A DNA stretch of 64,000 nucleotides from Mesorhizobium sp. B2-8-5 (GCF_006440675.2 NZ_CP083951.1:3815501-3879500), one strand, 5' to 3'; counted from the stretch's first letter, positions 34,956 through 43,831 are shown. The notes: generated from the sequence alone by a model not told the origin. Numbers and translations are program-made.

Positions 34956-36026
34956 TCAGTCTTTCTTGTAAAGCAGCCAGCCCTTGGCGGGGCGGCCCGC
35001 CGTCGTCGAATGCCTGGTGACGCGGTTGCGGCCGCCGACCTTGGAGCGATAAAGCGCCCGGTCCGCCTTGGTGTAGAGGTCTTCGGGGCTTTCCGCCTCC
35101 GAAGCCATGCAGATACCCAGCGATACGGTAACGGTGCCGTAGTTGATGCCGCTCTGGCTGCTGGCGAACGGGGTCTGCTCGATGAGCGCGCGGATGCGCT
35201 CGGCGATCTCGTAAGTGGCTTCCTCGCTGGCGCCCTCGACGATAAGCGCGAACTCCTCGCCGCCGGTGCGCGCGACAAATATGTCGGAACGCACGCTGGA
35301 CTGGAAGATCTCGGCGATGATCTGCAGGATCCTGTCGCCGACCGGATGGCCGTAGCGATCGTTTATGTCCTTGAAATGGTCGATATCGGCAAGGATCAAG
35401 GCGTTGAACAGGATGCCGCGATTGCTGTTGTAGATCCGGGTGATCTCCTTGTCGAAGGCGCGGCGGTTCCACAGCTGCGTGAGCGGATCCGTGTCGGCCA
35501 GCCGCTTGTATTCCTCGAGCTTCGACTTGACGCTTTCAAGCTCAGCCGTCTTTTCGCTGAGCGTGCTGGCGATCTGGCGGCCGTGGTCGATCGTCGAGTT
35601 GGTGGCGGCCGACATCGCGCCGGCGATCTTTTGCAGGAGCTCTTGCGAGAGCAAGCTGCGATTGCTTAGGCCGCTCGATGTCTCGTCGAGGATGCGGCCG
35701 TACTTCTCGATATGCGAGTGCTCATTGCGCAACAGCATGGCAATGTCCTCAAGCTCCTTGGCCACCATCTCGCGGGCGTGCTCGACAATGGTGGGGCCGT
35801 GGTGCTGCGGGAAGAAGGTCCGCCCGATGCGATCGAGGTCCTCCTGGGTGGGACGGTTGTTCAACGAGACGACGGCAAGGCTGAGCTCGCGATTGCTGCC
35901 GCTCAGCGCCTCGTAGAAGATTTCATAGTTGCGCGGCAGGCCGAGGACGCCGAGCTGTCGCATCGTCGCCACGACGGTGCTGGCGATGTCGGTATTCCTG
36001 TCGGTCGGAATGGCTGCCGGCTGCAT
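34956..36026 (-). CDS. Diguanylate cyclase (GGDEF protein)
   Basis: A 356-residue cytoplasmic protein. An N-terminal helical segment (about 10-130, not recognised) and a short coiled coil (about 145-175, ending SKLEEYKRLADTDPLT) lead into a GGDEF domain (176-345) with intact GGEEF at 255-259 and the nucleotide-binding NRRAFD and DIDHFKDIND. At the position of the I-site (RxxD) the sequence is R246-S-D-I249, so product inhibition may be weaker. It probably makes c-di-GMP. It is divergent from the GFA gene. Confidence 0.92.
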   Translation of the reverse strand: MQPAAIPTDRNTDIASTVVATMRQLGVLGLPRNYEIFYEALSGSNRELSLAVVSLNNRPTQEDLDRIGRTFFPQHHGPTIVEHAREMVAKELEDIAMLLRNEHSHIEKYGRILDETSSGLSNRSLLSQELLQKIAGAMSAATNSTIDHGRQIASTLSEKTAELESVKSKLEEYKRLADTDPLTQLWNRRAFDKEITRIYNSNRGILFNALILADIDHFKDINDRYGHPVGDRILQIIAEIFQSSVRSDIFVARTGGEEFALIVEGASEEATYEIAERIRALIEQTPFASSQSGINYGTVTVSLGICMASEAESPEDLYTKADRALYRSKVGGRNRVTRHSTTAGRPAKGWLLYKKD

Positions 36027-36328
36027 GTTGTGTTCACTTCCCCTTCAGTGCGACCGGAGACCTGCCACCGCCGGGAGTCGCTCACGCGGGGATTTGAATC
36101 AGAATTGCGGTTGCGACGGCGCGTCCCCAACACGACCATTGCTTGTGGGAAGCATAAATGCGGTCCCGCTAAAGTTTCCTTAATAGCCGGCATTTCCTCA
36201 TTGTCTCTGCTACCACAGGGTGCAAAGCGGGTGCAGCCGCGGCTTCTGAAACGCGTCGCTCCGGTGTCGCATTTGCCGGTGCCCAGCCATTTCAAAACTG
36301 AAATTCTATTCCGCAAAGAACGGGGCAG
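36027..36328. other. Divergent intergenic region between GGDEF and GFA genes
   Basis: This 302-base stretch holds promoters for two divergent genes. I see no ORF with a good start, and no strong palindrome. Confidence 0.6.
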
Positions 36329-36769
36329 ATGATGTCGACGGAGGCCGGAATGGACGAAAACCATAGCGGGTCGTGCCTGTGCGGGGCGGTGCGTTTCAGG
36401 ACGAGCGGGCCGTTGCGCGGCGTCGTCTATTGCCACTGCTCGCAGTGCCGTCGGCAAACCGGCCATTTCGTCGCGGCAACCGCCTCCAAGGACGCCGATA
36501 TCGTCATAGAGGGCGCCGCCGCGCTCACCTGGTACGGCGCCTCCGATGTGGCCAAACGCGGCTTCTGCCGCACCTGCGGCTCGCTGCTCTTTTGGAAGTA
36601 CAATGGACTGGATACGATCTCCATCATGGCCGGATCCTTCGAGAGGCCGAGCGGCCTCTCGGCGGAAAGCCACATCTTTGTCGGCGACAAGGGCGATTAT
36701 TATTCGATCGAGGATGGGTTGCCGCAGTTCGAGAAATCGACGCCGTCGATAAAGATCGCGGACGGATGA
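36329..36769 (+). CDS. GFA/CENP-V family zinc-binding protein
   Basis: A 146-residue protein. It carries the GFA zinc ligands: CLCGAVRF, then CHCSQCRR (36-43 region) and CRTCGSLLFW. Members include 'glutathione-dependent formaldehyde-activating' proteins, though that activity is doubtful for most. The domain binds zinc by seven or so cysteines. The ATGs at 36329, 36332 and 36350 are all possible; the family begins near the last. It precedes dgkA by about 80 bases. Confidence 0.88.
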   Translation: MMSTEAGMDENHSGSCLCGAVRFRTSGPLRGVVYCHCSQCRRQTGHFVAATASKDADIVIEGAAALTWYGASDVAKRGFCRTCGSLLFWKYNGLDTISIMAGSFERPSGLSAESHIFVGDKGDYYSIEDGLPQFEKSTPSIKIADG

Positions 36770-36847
36770 ATTTTGCGGCGGCTGCCTTATTCCCTTGATC
36801 CCGCCATTGCGATATCCCCCTGCCGGTGACTCGAAACGGGGCTGGGC

Positions 36848-37207
36848 ATGCAGCGGCTGATCGACGCTTTCATCAATTCGGTGCGGGCTTTCCGCAAGCT
36901 GGCCGCCCACGAAAAGGCGTTCCAGCAGGAATTGCTGTTGCTTGCTCTTGCCTTGCCGGCAGGCTGGTTCATCTCGGTCTCCTGGCGCGGCTATGCCCTG
37001 CTCGTCGGCGCGGTGCTGCTCCTGATCATGGTCGAAGTGCTCAACACCGGTATCGAGGCGGCCTGCGACGCGATCTCGCGAGAGTTCCATATCGATATCC
37101 AGCTTGCCAAGGATTGCGGCTCGCTGGCGGTGCTGATTTCGATCGTGATCGCCGGCGGCATCTGGGGCATCGCCCTCATCGAACGCCTTGTCGGCGCGCC
37201 GATCTGA
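36848..37207 (+). CDS. dgkA: Diacylglycerol kinase
   Basis: A 119-residue protein with three membrane helices. The conserved EKAFQQEL (catalytic Glu), 'VEVLNTGIEAACDAIS' (E and N of the active site) and the AKDCGSLAV box match the DgkA family, where AKDxGSAAV is usual. It phosphorylates diacylglycerol with ATP to recycle lipid released in osmoregulated glucan or LPS modification. It converges with dedA. Confidence 0.92.
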   Translation: MQRLIDAFINSVRAFRKLAAHEKAFQQELLLLALALPAGWFISVSWRGYALLVGAVLLLIMVEVLNTGIEAACDAISREFHIDIQLAKDCGSLAVLISIVIAGGIWGIALIERLVGAPI

Positions 37208-37221
37208 TCCTCGCGGATTGA

Positions 37222-37821
37222 TCACGATCCCGCCCGGTTTTCCCTGGCGCGTTCGCGCTTCGCGAAGTGATGGCCTACCAACCAGGCGACCACGGCGACA
37301 ACGATGCCGACCCCAAGGGCGATGAGCAGGCGCTCATGGCGAGCAAACGCCTGGCCCACAATGTGCTCCGCGCCGAGGCCGAAGACATAGCCGATGCCGC
37401 TGAACAGAGCCGCCCAGACCGCGGACGAGATGGCATTCAGGATGACGAAACGCGGCATGGACACGGTCGACAGGCCGGCGGCGATGCCGCCGACCAGGCG
37501 CATGCCGTAGATATAGCGGTTGGTCAGCACGAAAATGTTGGGATGGGTGTTGAGCAGGCGGTAGGCGCGGCTGAAGCCCGGACGCCTGCGCAACAGTCTC
37601 ACATAGCGATGTTCGGCGAAGCTGCGCCCCATGGTGAAGAAGAAGGTGTCGCCGGCGAAGGCGCCGACAAAGGCAGCGAGGAAAGTCTGCCACAACACGA
37701 AAAAATGCTGATGAGCGAAGAAGCCGCCGAGGATCGCGGCGCTTTCGCCTTCGGCGACGCAACCCAGGAAGACCGCGATCAGCCCATATTGCTCGATGAG
37801 GTGGTGGATGGTCTCGCTCAT
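37222..37821 (-). CDS. DedA-family membrane protein (SNARE-associated/VTT)
   Basis: A 199-residue protein. It begins MSETIHHLIEQYGLIAVFLG. The core has E24-type 'AEGESAAILGGFFAHQ', 'AFVGAFAGDTFFFTMGRSF' and 'RYIYGMRLVGGIAAGLSTVS', the DedA pattern (acidic and Arg residues in membrane-re-entrant loops, G-R motif). DedA proteins are undecaprenyl-phosphate or phospholipid flippases or support proton-motive force. The ATG overlaps the stop of the DUF1003 gene by four bases. Confidence 0.9.
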   Translation of the reverse strand: MSETIHHLIEQYGLIAVFLGCVAEGESAAILGGFFAHQHFFVLWQTFLAAFVGAFAGDTFFFTMGRSFAEHRYVRLLRRRPGFSRAYRLLNTHPNIFVLTNRYIYGMRLVGGIAAGLSTVSMPRFVILNAISSAVWAALFSGIGYVFGLGAEHIVGQAFARHERLLIALGVGIVVAVVAWLVGHHFAKRERARENRAGS

Positions 37822-38381
37822 TCTGTTGCGGACCGCGCGGACAGTTTCTCGTCGATACGCCTGATCTGCTCGGCCATGCGCAGGATTTCGTCACGCATGC
37901 CGATGATCTCGCTGTGGCGCAACTCGTCGAGCTTTTCATGCAGGGCCATGATCTCGATCTCGGCCTTCAGATTGACCTCGTAGTCATGCGCCGCGTCGAT
38001 GCGGTCGCGCTCGGTCTGGCGGTTCTGCGACATCATGATCAGCGGCGCCTGGATCGCCGCCAGCATCGACAGCACAAGGTTGAGGAAGATGAAAGGGTAG
38101 GGGTCGAAAGCGTCGCGCGTGAGCAGCCAGGCATTGCCTACGGTCCAAATAACGAGAAAGGCAAGGAAGCCGAGGATGAACGACCAGGAGCCGCCGATCC
38201 TGGCGATGCTGTCGGCGACGCGGTCGCCATAGGTCTCGTGGAAGGCGACGGCCTTGTTGGTGTCGCGCGCGATGGTGGTGCGTTCGAGCGTCGACTGCAG
38301 CACGCGGCTCTCGAGCGGACCGAAACCTTCCGGCTTTCGCTTGAGCAAACGGTTCGCCATGTCCTCGACGATCTTGTTCAT
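37818..38381 (-). CDS. DUF1003 membrane protein
   Basis: A 187-residue protein. GDRVADSIARIGGSWSFILG, the first helix, then 'NAWLLTRDAFDPYPFIFLNL' and 'SMLAAIQAPLIMMSQNRQTERDR' is the DUF1003 signature. The C-terminal ~60 residues form a coiled coil (LHEKLDELRHSEIIGMRDEI). The function is unknown. ATG 38381 is the first of the family-like region; longer upstream frames are not. It is coupled to dedA, and the pair is divergent from the glycosylase gene. Confidence 0.9.
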   Translation of the reverse strand: MNKIVEDMANRLLKRKPEGFGPLESRVLQSTLERTTIARDTNKAVAFHETYGDRVADSIARIGGSWSFILGFLAFLVIWTVGNAWLLTRDAFDPYPFIFLNLVLSMLAAIQAPLIMMSQNRQTERDRIDAAHDYEVNLKAEIEIMALHEKLDELRHSEIIGMRDEILRMAEQIRRIDEKLSARSATE

Positions 38382-38472
38382 CTGCCTTCTCCTTCGGCCG
38401 GGCGTCGATAGAGGTAGAGGCTGCCGGGCCGGACGTGAAGTGCTAGATTGCGGCGAACAGGCGAGGAAATCG

Positions 38473-39186
38473 ATGCTCGAATTCCAGAAAATCCATGCGC
38501 GTGCGGCAAAGCGCAAGGGCGGGGAGGCCGTGTTGGCGCCGTTGCTCGGCCCGGCGCCCGACAACACCGCGGTGGCGAAAATCCCTGACGACCGCATTCT
38601 CTCGACCATGGCCGAGCGCATTTTCGCCGCCGGCTTCGTGTGGCGCGTCATCGAACAGAAATGGCCGGGTTTCGAGGAAGCGTTCCTCGGCTTCGAACCG
38701 AAGCGGCTCTTGTTCCAGCCGGACGACTTCTGGCACGAGCTGGCGTCCGACAGCCGCATCGTGCGCAATCCGCAGAAGATCAAATCGGTGCGCGACAATG
38801 CCGCATTCGTCGATCGCGTCTCGAAGGAGAATGGCAGCTTCGGCAAATTCATCGCCTCCTGGCCGGCGGACGATCAGGTCGGCCTGACCGCTTATCTGGC
38901 CAAGCATGGCAGCCGGCTCGGCGGCAACACCGGACAGTATTTTCTGCGCTGGATGGAATGGGACACGTTTGTCGTCTCCACCGACATGGCGGCGGCTTTG
39001 CGCGACGCCGGCCTCGATATCGCCGAGAACCCGACCTCGAAGCGGGATCTCGACAAGATCCAGGCGCAGATCAACCGATGGTCGGCCGAGACCGGCCTGC
39101 CGCGCCGCCACATCTCGCGCATCCTGGCGATGTCGATCGGCGAGAACCGGTCGGCAGAGACGTTGCGCGAGTACATGGGCGATTAG
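38473..39186 (+). CDS. DNA-3-methyladenine glycosylase I-family protein (Tag-like)
   Basis: A 237-residue helical protein. The segment 'ILSTMAERIFAAGFVWRVIE', then 'WPGFEEAFLGFEPKRLLFQP' and 'DSRIVRNPQKIKSVRDNAAF' resembles Tag/HhH glycosylases (the 'I-x-x-I-F-x-A-G-x-x-W' helix and the N-x-x-K-I box). It would excise 3-methyladenine. The Tag zinc ligands (C4, H17, H175, C179) are not evident, so it belongs to a divergent subfamily. ATG 38473 has AGGA upstream. It is read in the direction of nadE, 81 bases upstream of it. Confidence 0.75.
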   Translation: MLEFQKIHARAAKRKGGEAVLAPLLGPAPDNTAVAKIPDDRILSTMAERIFAAGFVWRVIEQKWPGFEEAFLGFEPKRLLFQPDDFWHELASDSRIVRNPQKIKSVRDNAAFVDRVSKENGSFGKFIASWPADDQVGLTAYLAKHGSRLGGNTGQYFLRWMEWDTFVVSTDMAAALRDAGLDIAENPTSKRDLDKIQAQINRWSAETGLPRRHISRILAMSIGENRSAETLREYMGD

Positions 39187-39267
39187 GCTGAGCGCATTCG
39201 TGCGCACCTTGGATTGGCACAAGCAATCGCCATTGCGGGGCGATTTCAGCCACGCTAAATCCGTTCC

Positions 39268-40947
39268 ATGACCAAGACCGCTCCCGATATCCTGCGCATC
39301 GCCGTCGCCCAGCTCAACCCGACCGTCGGCGACGTCGCCGGCAATCTGGCCAAAGCGCGCGAGGCGAGGGCGGACGCGGCGCGCCAGGGCGCCGATCTGG
39401 TGCTCTACACCGAGCTCTTCCTCGCCGGTTATCCGCCGGAAGACCTGGTGCTGAAGCCGTCCTTCCTGAAGGCTTGCGAGAAGGCGGCGCAGGATTTCGC
39501 CAAGGACACGGCCGACGGCGGCCCCGGCGTCATCATCGGCACGCCGCTGAAGCGCAAGACCGGCACGCATAATTCCATCGTCTTCGCCGACGGTGGCAAG
39601 ATCATCGCCGAGCGCTACAAGCTCGATCTGCCGAACTATGGCGAGTTCGACGAGAAGCGCGTGTTCCAGGCCGGACCGGAGCTGCAGGGGCCGGTCAATT
39701 TCCGCGGCGTGCGCATCGGCGTTCCGATCTGCGAGGACATCTGGGGCGACATCGCCGTCTGCGAGACGTTGGCCGAAAGCGGCGCCGAGATCCTGCTGGT
39801 GCCGAACGGCTCGCCCTATTACCGCGCCAAGATCGACGTCCGGCACCAGATCGTCATCAGGCAGGTCATTGAAACCGGCTTGCCGATGATCTACGCCAAC
39901 CAGCTCGGCGGACAGGACGAGCTGATCTTCGACGGCGCGTCGTTTGCAATAGGTTCCGACAAGACGCTCGCCTTCCAGATGAGCCAGTTCGAGGACGCGG
40001 TCGACGTCACCACCTGGAAAAGAAAGGAAGACAGCTGGATCTGCTCGGAAGGTCCTATGTCGAAGATCCCCGAGCGCGAAGAGGCCGATTATCGCGCCTG
40101 CATGCTCGGCCTGCGCGACTACGTCAACAAGAACGGTTTCAAGAACGTCGTGCTCGGTCTCTCCGGCGGTATCGACTCGGCAATCTGCGCGGCTTTGGCC
40201 GTCGATGCGCTGGGCGAAGAGCGGTTGCGGACCGTCATGATGCCCTACCGCTATACGTCGAAGGATTCGCTGAAGGACGCCGAGGACTGCGCCAGAGCGC
40301 TCGGCTGCCGCTACGACATCGTGCCGATCTCCGAGCCGGTCGAAGGCTTCAAGCACGCGCTGACCCAGCTCTTCGAAGGCACCCAGGAAGGCATCACCGA
40401 GGAGAACCTGCAGAGCCGCGCCCGCGGCACGATCCTGATGGCGATCTCCAATAAGTTCGGCTCGATGGTGGTCACCACCGGCAACAAGAGCGAGATGTCG
40501 GTCGGCTACGCCACGCTTTACGGCGACATGAACGGCGGCTTCAACCCGATCAAGGATCTCTACAAGATGCAGGTCTATGCGCTGTCGCGCTGGCGCAATT
40601 CGCACGTGCCGCCGGGCGCGCTCGGACCCTCCGGCGAGGTCATCCCGAACAACATCATCGACAAGGCGCCGTCGGCGGAGCTGCGCGAAAATCAGACCGA
40701 CCAGGATTCGCTGCCGCCCTATCCGGTGCTGGACGACATTCTGGAATGCCTGGTGGAGAACGAGATGAGCGTCGACGACATCGTCGCGCGCGGCCACGAC
40801 CGGGCCACGGTGGCACGCGTCGAGCACCTGCTCTATATCGCCGAATACAAGCGCCGCCAGGCCGCGCCCGGCGTCAAGATCACACGGAAGAATTTCGGCC
40901 GCGACCGCCGCTATCCGATCACCAACCGGTTCCGGGATCGCGGCTAG
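39268..40947 (+). CDS. nadE: Glutamine-dependent NAD+ synthetase
   Basis: A 559-residue protein. The N-terminal nitrilase (glutaminase) domain has E49, K118 and C155 (triad). The C-terminal synthetase has the PP-loop SGGIDS (299-304), then the conserved 'RGTILMAISNKFGSMVVTTG', 'NKSE' and 'YKMQVYALSRW'. It makes NAD+ from NaAD, ATP and glutamine. The length matches this two-domain group. The following GNAT gene starts 20 bases later. Confidence 0.96.
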   Translation: MTKTAPDILRIAVAQLNPTVGDVAGNLAKAREARADAARQGADLVLYTELFLAGYPPEDLVLKPSFLKACEKAAQDFAKDTADGGPGVIIGTPLKRKTGTHNSIVFADGGKIIAERYKLDLPNYGEFDEKRVFQAGPELQGPVNFRGVRIGVPICEDIWGDIAVCETLAESGAEILLVPNGSPYYRAKIDVRHQIVIRQVIETGLPMIYANQLGGQDELIFDGASFAIGSDKTLAFQMSQFEDAVDVTTWKRKEDSWICSEGPMSKIPEREEADYRACMLGLRDYVNKNGFKNVVLGLSGGIDSAICAALAVDALGEERLRTVMMPYRYTSKDSLKDAEDCARALGCRYDIVPISEPVEGFKHALTQLFEGTQEGITEENLQSRARGTILMAISNKFGSMVVTTGNKSEMSVGYATLYGDMNGGFNPIKDLYKMQVYALSRWRNSHVPPGALGPSGEVIPNNIIDKAPSAELRENQTDQDSLPPYPVLDDILECLVENEMSVDDIVARGHDRATVARVEHLLYIAEYKRRQAAPGVKITRKNFGRDRRYPITNRFRDRG

Positions 40948-40967
40948 TCCGCGAGATTGCGCCGCGC

Positions 40968-41375
40968 ATGCAGGATATCGAAATCAGTTTCGACCTGTCG
41001 CGGGTCGATTTCCGGGCGACCTCCGACCAGCTCATGCAAAGCTATTGGGGAGCGTCGCGAACCGACGAGGCGAACCGTCGCGCCTTCGACAATTCGCTTT
41101 GCGTCGGCGCCTATCTCGACGGCAGGCAGGTCGGCTTCGCCCGCGCGATCACCGACTACACGGTCTTTGCCTATCTTGCCGACGTCATCGTCTGGCCGGA
41201 GCGTCGTGGGCATGGCATCGGCAAACGGCTTGTGCAGGCACTGCTAGATCATCCCGATATGAAGACGGTTTCTCATTGGAGCCTCACGACCAGCGACGCT
41301 CACAGCCTCTACCAGAAGTTCGGATTCCGGGCGGAAGGGCGCTACATGCGACTGGATCGCTCACCCGCTGCCTGA
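40968..41375 (+). CDS. GNAT-family N-acetyltransferase
   Basis: A 135-residue protein. The acetyl-CoA loop is 'VWPERRGHGIGKRLVQALL' (motif A, Q/RxxGxG/A) and the C-terminal 'SLYQKFGFRAEGRYMRLDR' gives the tyrosine of motif B. The N-terminal strand 'CVGAYLDGRQVGFARAITDY' follows the usual GNAT topology. The substrate is unknown. ATG 40968 is 20 bases after nadE and no family-like start is upstream. Confidence 0.88.
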   Translation: MQDIEISFDLSRVDFRATSDQLMQSYWGASRTDEANRRAFDNSLCVGAYLDGRQVGFARAITDYTVFAYLADVIVWPERRGHGIGKRLVQALLDHPDMKTVSHWSLTTSDAHSLYQKFGFRAEGRYMRLDRSPAA

Positions 41376-41451
41376 GGCCTGGCCACAACCCGCCGTTGTT
41401 GCAAATTCGTCTCAGTGCTTGGACCAGATGCCATTTCCGTGACGGGCCGAC

Positions 41452-41480
41452 TTGGCGATCGGCTGATGCCTCCCTATAAG
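41452..41480 (+). promoter_or_regulatory. Predicted sigma-70-like promoter of the ABC exporter leader
   Basis: TTGGCG (41452-41457), 17-base spacer, TATAAG (41475-41480). Transcription would start near 41487, giving a ~250-base leader before the ABC gene. Confidence 0.5.
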
Positions 41481-41513
41481 GGCGTTTCCGCGATTCCCTT
41501 CCGGGAGGACCGT

Positions 41514-41555
41514 ATGGCAGGATTTGACATCGTTACGCGAGGCCGCGAAGCCTAG
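41514..41555 (+). CDS. Possible 13-residue leader peptide
   Basis: ATG 41514 is preceded by GGGAGGACC six bases upstream. The frame reads MAGFDIVTRGREA then TAG. It ends 10 bases before a perfect 9-bp hairpin. Ribosome position on this uORF could control folding downstream. Coding is supported only by the strong ribosome-binding site. Confidence 0.4.
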   Translation: MAGFDIVTRGREA

Positions 41556-41565
41556 GTCTGCTCAG

Positions 41566-41589
41566 GCTTTCCGAAGATGATCGGAAAGC
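41566..41589 (+). promoter_or_regulatory. Leader hairpin
   Basis: GCTTTCCGA, loop AGATGA, TCGGAAAGC: a perfect 9-bp stem just after the uORF. A second hairpin (GCCGCC / GGCGGC) lies at about 41622-41642. Neither has a T tract on the plus strand. Confidence 0.6.
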
Positions 41590-41738
41590 TGGATGCAGGA
41601 GAGGCGTTTGCCGCTGCCGGTCGCCGCCTTCGGGCGGGCGGCCTACCATACTGAACCTTCCGCTTTCAGAGACGCCGCAACGCGCGGACGCGGGTTTTCC
41701 AATTTGATTTTACCGGGACCGGGCTCGTTTGCGCCTGG

Positions 41739-43553
41739 ATGAACATCATGGCTCGTTTCAAGATCGATCTGCGCGCGAGCGCCTTTCGCAGTGTGCTTGG
41801 TTTTACGTTCAGTCACTGGCGCCACCAGCCGTGGCGGCTTTCGCTCATCATGGGCGCCTTCCTGCTCTCGACGCTCGCCGACGTGCTGACACCCTTTTAT
41901 TCAGGCCGCCTGGTCGATGCGGTCGCCAGCGGCGCCGGAACCGACGCAGTCGCCTGGAGTGCGGCGATGACGGCGTTCTCGACCCTGATGGCGCTGGCGC
42001 TGGCAGGCGTCGTGCTGCGCAACGCCGCCTTCCTGTGGATCGTCGAGCTGACGCTGAAGATGATGTCGGACATAGCCGCCGATGCCTTCCATCGGGTGCA
42101 GCGCTTCTCGACGGACTGGCACGCCAACAGCTTTGCCGGATCGACGGTGCGCAAGATAACGCGCGGCATGTGGGCGCTGGACCTGCTCAACGACACGATC
42201 CTGATCGCGCTTCTGCCGTCGGTCGTTATGCTCGTCGGTTCGACGCTGCTGCTCGGCTGGTTCTGGCCGCTGATGGGGGCTGTGGTGGCCGCCGGTTCGG
42301 TGCTGTTCATCGCGGTCACGGCGATGCTGTCGCTCGGCTATGTCGCGCCTGCCGCGCGGCTCGCCAACAGCTGGGACACGCGGCTGGGCGGCTCGCTGGC
42401 TGACGCGGTGAGCTGCAATGCCGTCGTCAAGGGCTTCGGCGCGGAGGCGCGCGAGGAAGCGCGGCTGGCGCGCGTCGTCGCCAAATGGCGCCTGCGCACC
42501 GGACGCACTTGGATGCGCGGCACCGCCAACGGCACCACGCAAGGGGCGCTGCTGCTCCTGATGCGTGCGGCGGTGATCGGTCTTGCTCTCATGTTGTGGG
42601 CCTGGGGCCAGGCAAGCGCCGGCGACGTCGCCTTCGTGCTGACCTCGTTCTTCGTGCTGCAGGGCTATCTGCGCGACATCGGCACGCATATCCGCAACCT
42701 GCAGCGCTCGATCAACGACATGGAGGAACTGGTCGACTTCCAGTCCGAGCCGCTCGGCATCGAGGACCGCCCGGGTTCTCAGCAGATCCGGATCACCGAT
42801 GGGCACATCGCCTTCGACAAAGTGACGTTCCACTATGGCAGTCACCTTCTGCCGCTCTATCGCGATTTCTCGGTCGATATCGGGGCCGGCGAGCGTGTCG
42901 GACTGGTCGGGCATTCGGGCTCGGGCAAGACGACCTTCGTCAAGCTGATCCAGCGGCTTTATGACGTGAATGCCGGGCAGATTCTGATCGACGGCCAGGA
43001 TATCTCGCAGGTCGAGCAGGCGTCGCTGCGCAGCCAGATCGCCATCGTCCAGCAGGAGCCGATCCTGTTCCACCGCTCGCTTGCCGAGAACATTGCCTAT
43101 GCCAGGCCCGGCGCCAGCCAGGCCGAGATCGAGCATGCGGCCAAACTCGCCAGCGCGCATGATTTCATCACCAACCTGCCCAAGGGCTATGGAACCCTGG
43201 TCGGCGAGCGTGGCGTGAAATTGTCGGGCGGCGAGCGTCAGCGCGTGGCGATCGCCCGCGCCTTTCTGGCCGACGCGCGCATCCTGATCCTGGACGAGGC
43301 GACGTCGAGCCTGGATTCGGAATCGGAAGTGCTGATCCAGAGGGCGATGGAGCGGTTGATGATCGGGCGCACGACCCTGGTGATCGCGCACCGGCTCTCG
43401 ACGGTGCGGGCGCTCGACCGGCTGCTGGTCTTCGATCGCGGGCGTATCGCCGAGGAAGGTTCGCATGACGACCTGATCCGGCGGAACGGCGGCATCTACC
43501 GGCGGCTGTTCGAGCGTCAGGCGCTCGAATTGACCAAGGGCCTCGTCGCCTGA
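41739..43553 (+). CDS. ABC-type exporter, fused membrane and ATPase domains
   Basis: A 604-residue half-transporter: six membrane helices (about 30-315) followed by the ATPase domain (about 345-600) with Walker A GHSGSGKTT (391-399), Q-loop 'QQEPILF', signature LSGGERQRVAIARAF, Walker B ILILDEATSS and an H-loop in 'IAHRLST'. This is the type IV (MsbA-like) exporter layout, so it should act as a homodimer. The substrate is unknown; multidrug, lipid or peptide export are all possible. ATG 41739 is followed by another in-frame ATG at 41748. Confidence 0.93.
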   Translation: MNIMARFKIDLRASAFRSVLGFTFSHWRHQPWRLSLIMGAFLLSTLADVLTPFYSGRLVDAVASGAGTDAVAWSAAMTAFSTLMALALAGVVLRNAAFLWIVELTLKMMSDIAADAFHRVQRFSTDWHANSFAGSTVRKITRGMWALDLLNDTILIALLPSVVMLVGSTLLLGWFWPLMGAVVAAGSVLFIAVTAMLSLGYVAPAARLANSWDTRLGGSLADAVSCNAVVKGFGAEAREEARLARVVAKWRLRTGRTWMRGTANGTTQGALLLLMRAAVIGLALMLWAWGQASAGDVAFVLTSFFVLQGYLRDIGTHIRNLQRSINDMEELVDFQSEPLGIEDRPGSQQIRITDGHIAFDKVTFHYGSHLLPLYRDFSVDIGAGERVGLVGHSGSGKTTFVKLIQRLYDVNAGQILIDGQDISQVEQASLRSQIAIVQQEPILFHRSLAENIAYARPGASQAEIEHAAKLASAHDFITNLPKGYGTLVGERGVKLSGGERQRVAIARAFLADARILILDEATSSLDSESEVLIQRAMERLMIGRTTLVIAHRLSTVRALDRLLVFDRGRIAEEGSHDDLIRRNGGIYRRLFERQALELTKGLVA

Positions 43554-43563
43554 GGAAAGGGGA

Positions 43564-43589
43564 CTGCGCCCGGCTCCGGCCGGGCGCAG
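43564..43589 (+). terminator. Candidate terminator hairpin after the ABC exporter
   Basis: CTGCGCCCGGC, loop TCCG, GCCGGGCGCAG: a perfect 11-bp GC-rich stem starting 11 bases after the stop. There is no T tract, so it may stabilise the mRNA 3' end rather than terminate by itself. Confidence 0.55.
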
Positions 43590-43664
43590 CCGGGGCATCG
43601 TCTTCGGAGCGATCCGCCTGCCAACTCGACTGTTACAACCGCCTTCACGTTATGCGGATATGGC

Positions 43665-43831
43665 TGCATAATGTGCTATTCAATTTTCTTTCTATACATT
43701 GAATATTTTAGTAGTTGCTCTCTTAAATTTGATCGTCTCGCGCTTTTTGAAGCAACATTCGTCGTATATTTACAGAAAAGCAAATCGGATGCGATAGGCG
43801 CTGGCCTCCAGGATTTTTTGTTTCTGTAGGA
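43665..43831. promoter_or_regulatory. AT-rich upstream region of the GNAT-like gene
   Basis: Base composition turns sharply AT-rich (for example CAATTTTCTTTCTATACATT near 43682 and TATATTTACAG near 43768) compared with the GC-rich neighbours. It probably carries the promoter of the gene at 43832 and may be of foreign origin or a nucleoid-protein target. No clear operator. Confidence 0.4.

Larger units (their letters stand above)
41376..41738 (+). other. Structured leader region upstream of the ABC exporter
   Basis: This 363-base gap contains a good promoter (41452-41480), a 13-codon uORF with a strong ribosome-binding site (41514-41555), a 9-bp perfect hairpin (41566-41589) and a GC-rich hairpin about 41620-41643. 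This is the layout of a cis-regulatory leader. No riboswitch class could be assigned by eye. Confidence 0.55.

Noticed and set aside
38443..40827. 794-residue open frame on the minus strand
   Set aside because: It lies fully antisense to the glycosylase and nadE genes, which have intact motifs. Long shadow frames are usual in high-GC DNA.
41901..43598. 565-residue minus-strand frame
   Set aside because: It is antisense to the ABC exporter, which has all ATPase motifs; the translation has no domain.
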